Below, in pieces: positions 62,218 to 64,000 of a stretch of 64,000 bases of DNA (positions are counted from its first letter, which is position 1; each line of letters opens with the position of its first letter). This DNA comes from Paenibacillus lacisoli (GTDB taxonomy: Bacteria; Bacillota; Bacilli; Paenibacillales; Paenibacillaceae). The position numbers were made by a program, and so were the translations under genes. Under the pieces are notes generated by a model that ran no database searches, had not been told where the DNA came from, and saw only the letters and a list, made by a program, of their open reading frames with translations. Location: positions 62,001 through 126,000 of the forward strand of contig NZ_JAUQTB010000005.1 in NCBI RefSeq assembly GCF_030580655.1, in the 5' to 3' direction.

Positions 62218-62625
62218 ATGCCAAAATTTCTTGATCTGAGAACCTCCGAACAGAGTAACACGGACACTTCAACGCTTGCAGTACCTGTTGGAGCGGGGGC
62301 TGCCGTAGTGATCGGCGATATCGGTCTGGTGACTACAGGATTTGCCGGGCAGATTCGTGTATCGCTTCAAGGTTATGCCAAAGTCACAACAACTACAGCC
62401 GGTTCCACATTGACATACCAGGTTGTTCGAAACGGAGCTCTTATCTTTACAACAACACTGACTGCGGTTACTGCAGGCGAACAGGATCTGGGCGGCTTTA
62501 CAGCAGCTGACCTGCCGCCAGCTCCTGCCTCAGGCCTGATCCAATATCAGCTGCTTGTGTTCGCTAGTGCGGCAGGCATCACCCTGGGCGCCCGCGCGTT
62601 TACAGGTGTAGCAGCATCCGACTAA
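62218..62625 (+). CDS. Hypothetical protein, first of two tandem paralogues
   Basis: A 135-residue protein, Ala/Thr/Gly-rich and almost without charge. It has the plan of a small all-beta domain: MPKFLDLRTSEQSNTDTS, then IGDIGLVTTGFAGQIRVSLQGYAKV, and ends ITLGARAFTGVAASD. There is no signal peptide or membrane helix. The next gene is a clear paralogue. I do not recognise the family; the composition is like surface-exposed C-terminal domains of spore or phage proteins. GAAGGGAG precedes ATG 62218. Confidence 0.72.
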   Translation: MPKFLDLRTSEQSNTDTSTLAVPVGAGAAVVIGDIGLVTTGFAGQIRVSLQGYAKVTTTTAGSTLTYQVVRNGALIFTTTLTAVTAGEQDLGGFTAADLPPAPASGLIQYQLLVFASAAGITLGARAFTGVAASD

Positions 62626-62659
62626 CAATGAAGAACCAACCTGAAGGGAGATGAAGCTT

Positions 62660-63064
62660 ATGCCAACTTTTCTGGATCTAAGAACCTCTGTCCAGAGCAA
62701 TACAGATGCCATCACGGCTGCGATCCCTACCGGCACACCGACATTGACTGGTGATATTGGTCTGGTAACAACCGGCGCAGTCGGTCAGATCCGTGTTGCA
62801 CTGCAAGGTTTTGCGAAGATAACAGCCCCCGCTACTCCTGGAGCTACGATCACTATTACCGTTTTGCGAGGAGCGACCGTTATCTTCACCACTACTTTCA
62901 CATCTACGACAGCCAACGAACAGGTATCGGCCGGTTTTGAAGCCGCCGATCTGCCGCTAACACCTGCCGGCGGCCTGCTCCAATATCAGATGCAGGTCGT
63001 AGCAAGTGCTGCCGGTGCTACACTCGGTGCCCGTGCATTCACTGGAATTGCCGCTGCCGACTAA
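62660..63064 (+). CDS. Hypothetical protein, second of two tandem paralogues
   Basis: A 134-residue paralogue of the preceding gene, beginning MPTFLDLRTSVQSNTD and ending GATLGARAFTGIAAAD, with more than half the residues identical by eye. The Shine-Dalgarno and leader are copied too (GAAGGGAGAT before both starts), so this is a recent tandem duplication of a whole cistron. ATG 62660 is used because it has the same spacing as its twin; ATG 62651 lies inside the leader. Function unknown. Confidence 0.72.
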   Translation: MPTFLDLRTSVQSNTDAITAAIPTGTPTLTGDIGLVTTGAVGQIRVALQGFAKITAPATPGATITITVLRGATVIFTTTFTSTTANEQVSAGFEAADLPLTPAGGLLQYQMQVVASAAGATLGARAFTGIAAAD

Positions 63065-63082
63065 TTCACGCTGCTGCAAAAT

Positions 63083-63113
63083 ACCGGAGCTGCCGATGAT
63101 CGGCAGCTCCGGT
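63083..63113. terminator. Strong hairpin between the paralogues and the glycosyltransferase
   Basis: Perfect 15-bp arms ACCGGAGCTGCCGAT and complement separated by one base. No long T-run follows, but the structure is strong and lies between convergent genes. Confidence 0.7.
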
Positions 63114-63167
63114 AAGTACATATTTATCATCCGACAATGCCCGGAAGAGGGAAACATCATGGACAAT

Positions 63168-64000
63168 TCAATTCGTAAGTGCTCTAAGCATGCCAATAAA
63201 TTCCCTGCAGTATTTTTCTGGAGAGAATTCCTGCCGCACATGTACTTGTGCGTTGTGGATCAATGCGTTGCGCAGAACTGTATTCTGCATCAGCTCCAGC
63301 GCCTCATAGAACCCGCTCGTTATATCACCCATCGGATACACTTTACCTGTAACGTTGTGGATCAACGAACTCCGAACGCCGTCTATATCCGTAGATAATA
63401 CCGGACAGCGACAGCTCATCGCTTCTATCACTGCATAAGGTGCACCCTCCGTCTTGGAGGTCAAACACAAAAAACCGCCGGAATCGCCTATAATCGAAAA
63501 ATAATCTGCCATAATCGGGTGAGGAATATTCGACAGTACCCTCGTGTTAGCTCCCACATTTAATAACTGCAGCATATCGTAGAAAGCGGCTCTCTCCTCC
63601 GGTACAGACAAATTGATGTCTTCAAACATCCAGAGTTGAATGGCCGGGTTAACGTGCACTAGATGATGCGTGAGCATTAGAAATTCACGCCAGTTCTTGT
63701 TATCTCCCCGTTCAAACCTGCCAAGCCAGGCGATGACAGGATGTCCCGCTGGCGGCAAACCACGATAGGTAAAAGAATGGGTATCCATACTATTATTAAA
63801 ACCGAAACGCGTAATGTTGGGAAAAAGCTCCTCAAACAGAGCCGTAATATGCGGTGTATTCGGATTAAGCACCCCATTGACATACGGTAAGACATAAGGC
63901 TGGGCCTGCATCAGCGCCTGGCGGGCCTGATCCTGCGGCCCATATCCCTGAACCTCAAAAATAATAATTCCTGTATAACCGATCTGACGAATAAAGGGAA
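63168..64000 (-). CDS. Glycosyltransferase, family 4-like (partial, N-terminus beyond window edge)
   Basis: The frame is open to the window edge on its upstream side; about 277 residues are visible. The C-terminal half of a GT-B glycosyltransferase is clear: PVIAWLGRFERGDNKNWREFL starts the nucleotide-sugar domain, and the donor-binding stretch GGFLCLTSKTEGAPYAVIEAMSCRCPVLSTDIDGVRSSL contains the conserved E-x7-E pattern of family 4. It probably adds a sugar to a surface polymer or protein. Sitting next to the two small paralogues, it might glycosylate them, which is only a guess. Confidence 0.88.
   Translation of the reverse strand, partial: PFIRQIGYTGIIIFEVQGYGPQDQARQALMQAQPYVLPYVNGVLNPNTPHITALFEELFPNITRFGFNNSMDTHSFTYRGLPPAGHPVIAWLGRFERGDNKNWREFLMLTHHLVHVNPAIQLWMFEDINLSVPEERAAFYDMLQLLNVGANTRVLSNIPHPIMADYFSIIGDSGGFLCLTSKTEGAPYAVIEAMSCRCPVLSTDIDGVRSSLIHNVTGKVYPMGDITSGFYEALELMQNTVLRNALIHNAQVHVRQEFSPEKYCREFIGMLRALTN

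Noticed and set aside
62218..63064. Prophage origin of the tandem paralogues
   Set aside because: No capsid, tail, integrase or lysis genes are nearby; only composition is phage-tail-like.
1..64000. CRISPR arrays, rRNA, tRNA and insertion sequences
   Set aside because: No regularly spaced repeats, no recognisable tRNA arms or rRNA segments and no transposase-like frames were seen.

Overview
The window looks like chromosomal DNA from a spore-forming Bacillales species, most likely Paenibacillus or a close relative. Three things support this. First, there are sporulation genes: a GerE regulator nearly identical in plan to the 74-residue Bacillus protein, a GerM-type lipoprotein with two GerMN domains, and a YhcN/YlaJ-type lipoprotein. 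Second, ribosome binding sites are strong (AGGAGG type) and GTG and TTG starts are frequent. Third, several secreted proteins are fused to 'stalk' (copper amine oxidase N-terminal-like) domains, a Paenibacillus habit. I saw no rRNA, tRNA, CRISPR array, transposase or prophage genes. Most of the window is ordinary core and peripheral metabolism in short, often convergent operons separated by clear hairpin terminators.

Layout. 1-5.3 kb: a sugar ABC importer operon (esterase, two permeases, lipoprotein binding protein cut by the window edge), with an operator-flanked promoter, diverging from a serine hydrolase. 5.4-9.1 kb: an endo/exonuclease/phosphatase-family protein, the rph-rdgB pair and gerM. 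9.5-15.1 kb: a chemoreceptor, then a stand-alone NRPS-like protein with a remnant condensation domain, an adenylation domain, a carrier domain and a terminal thioester reductase. 15.2-25.2 kb: a PgpA-like protein, acetyltransferase, metallo-hydrolase, two methyltransferases, a DUF72 protein, a YjfB-like small protein, an L,D-transpeptidase, a small Sm-like protein, a VOC protein divergent from a TipA-like MerR regulator, and an M20 dipeptidase. 25.3-31.4 kb: small hypothetical proteins, an SGNH hydrolase, a GH18 stalk protein followed by a 41-residue membrane peptide, gerE and a second chemoreceptor. 31.6-38.6 kb: Dabb and SDR proteins, a DUF2252 protein, and an RpiR-nagB-nagA operon for amino-sugar use. 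38.7-47.2 kb: YhcN lipoprotein, a tandem-GNAT protein, a secreted seven-repeat RCC1 propeller, YitT, a CynX-type MFS transporter, another GNAT, and a DUF4173 membrane-protein gene broken by two frameshifts. 47.4-53.3 kb: an SgrR-type regulator, a manganese catalase, a 771-residue secreted repeat protein and a GNAT. 53.4-61.9 kb: two adjacent ABC operons, one led by a YtrA-type GntR repressor with a very long palindromic operator over its promoter, the other a Gld-like ABC system ending in a DUF4340 protein. 62.2-64.0 kb: two tandem paralogous small proteins of unknown function facing a truncated glycosyltransferase.

The most unusual items are the DUF4173 gene interrupted by an 8-bp tandem repeat (removing one unit restores the reading frame), the orphan NRPS-like reductase, the small Sm-like protein, a 28-bp tandem duplication that rewrites the C-terminus of the esterase, and the tandem paralogues beside a glycosyltransferase. 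All functions come from reading the sequence; no database search was run.
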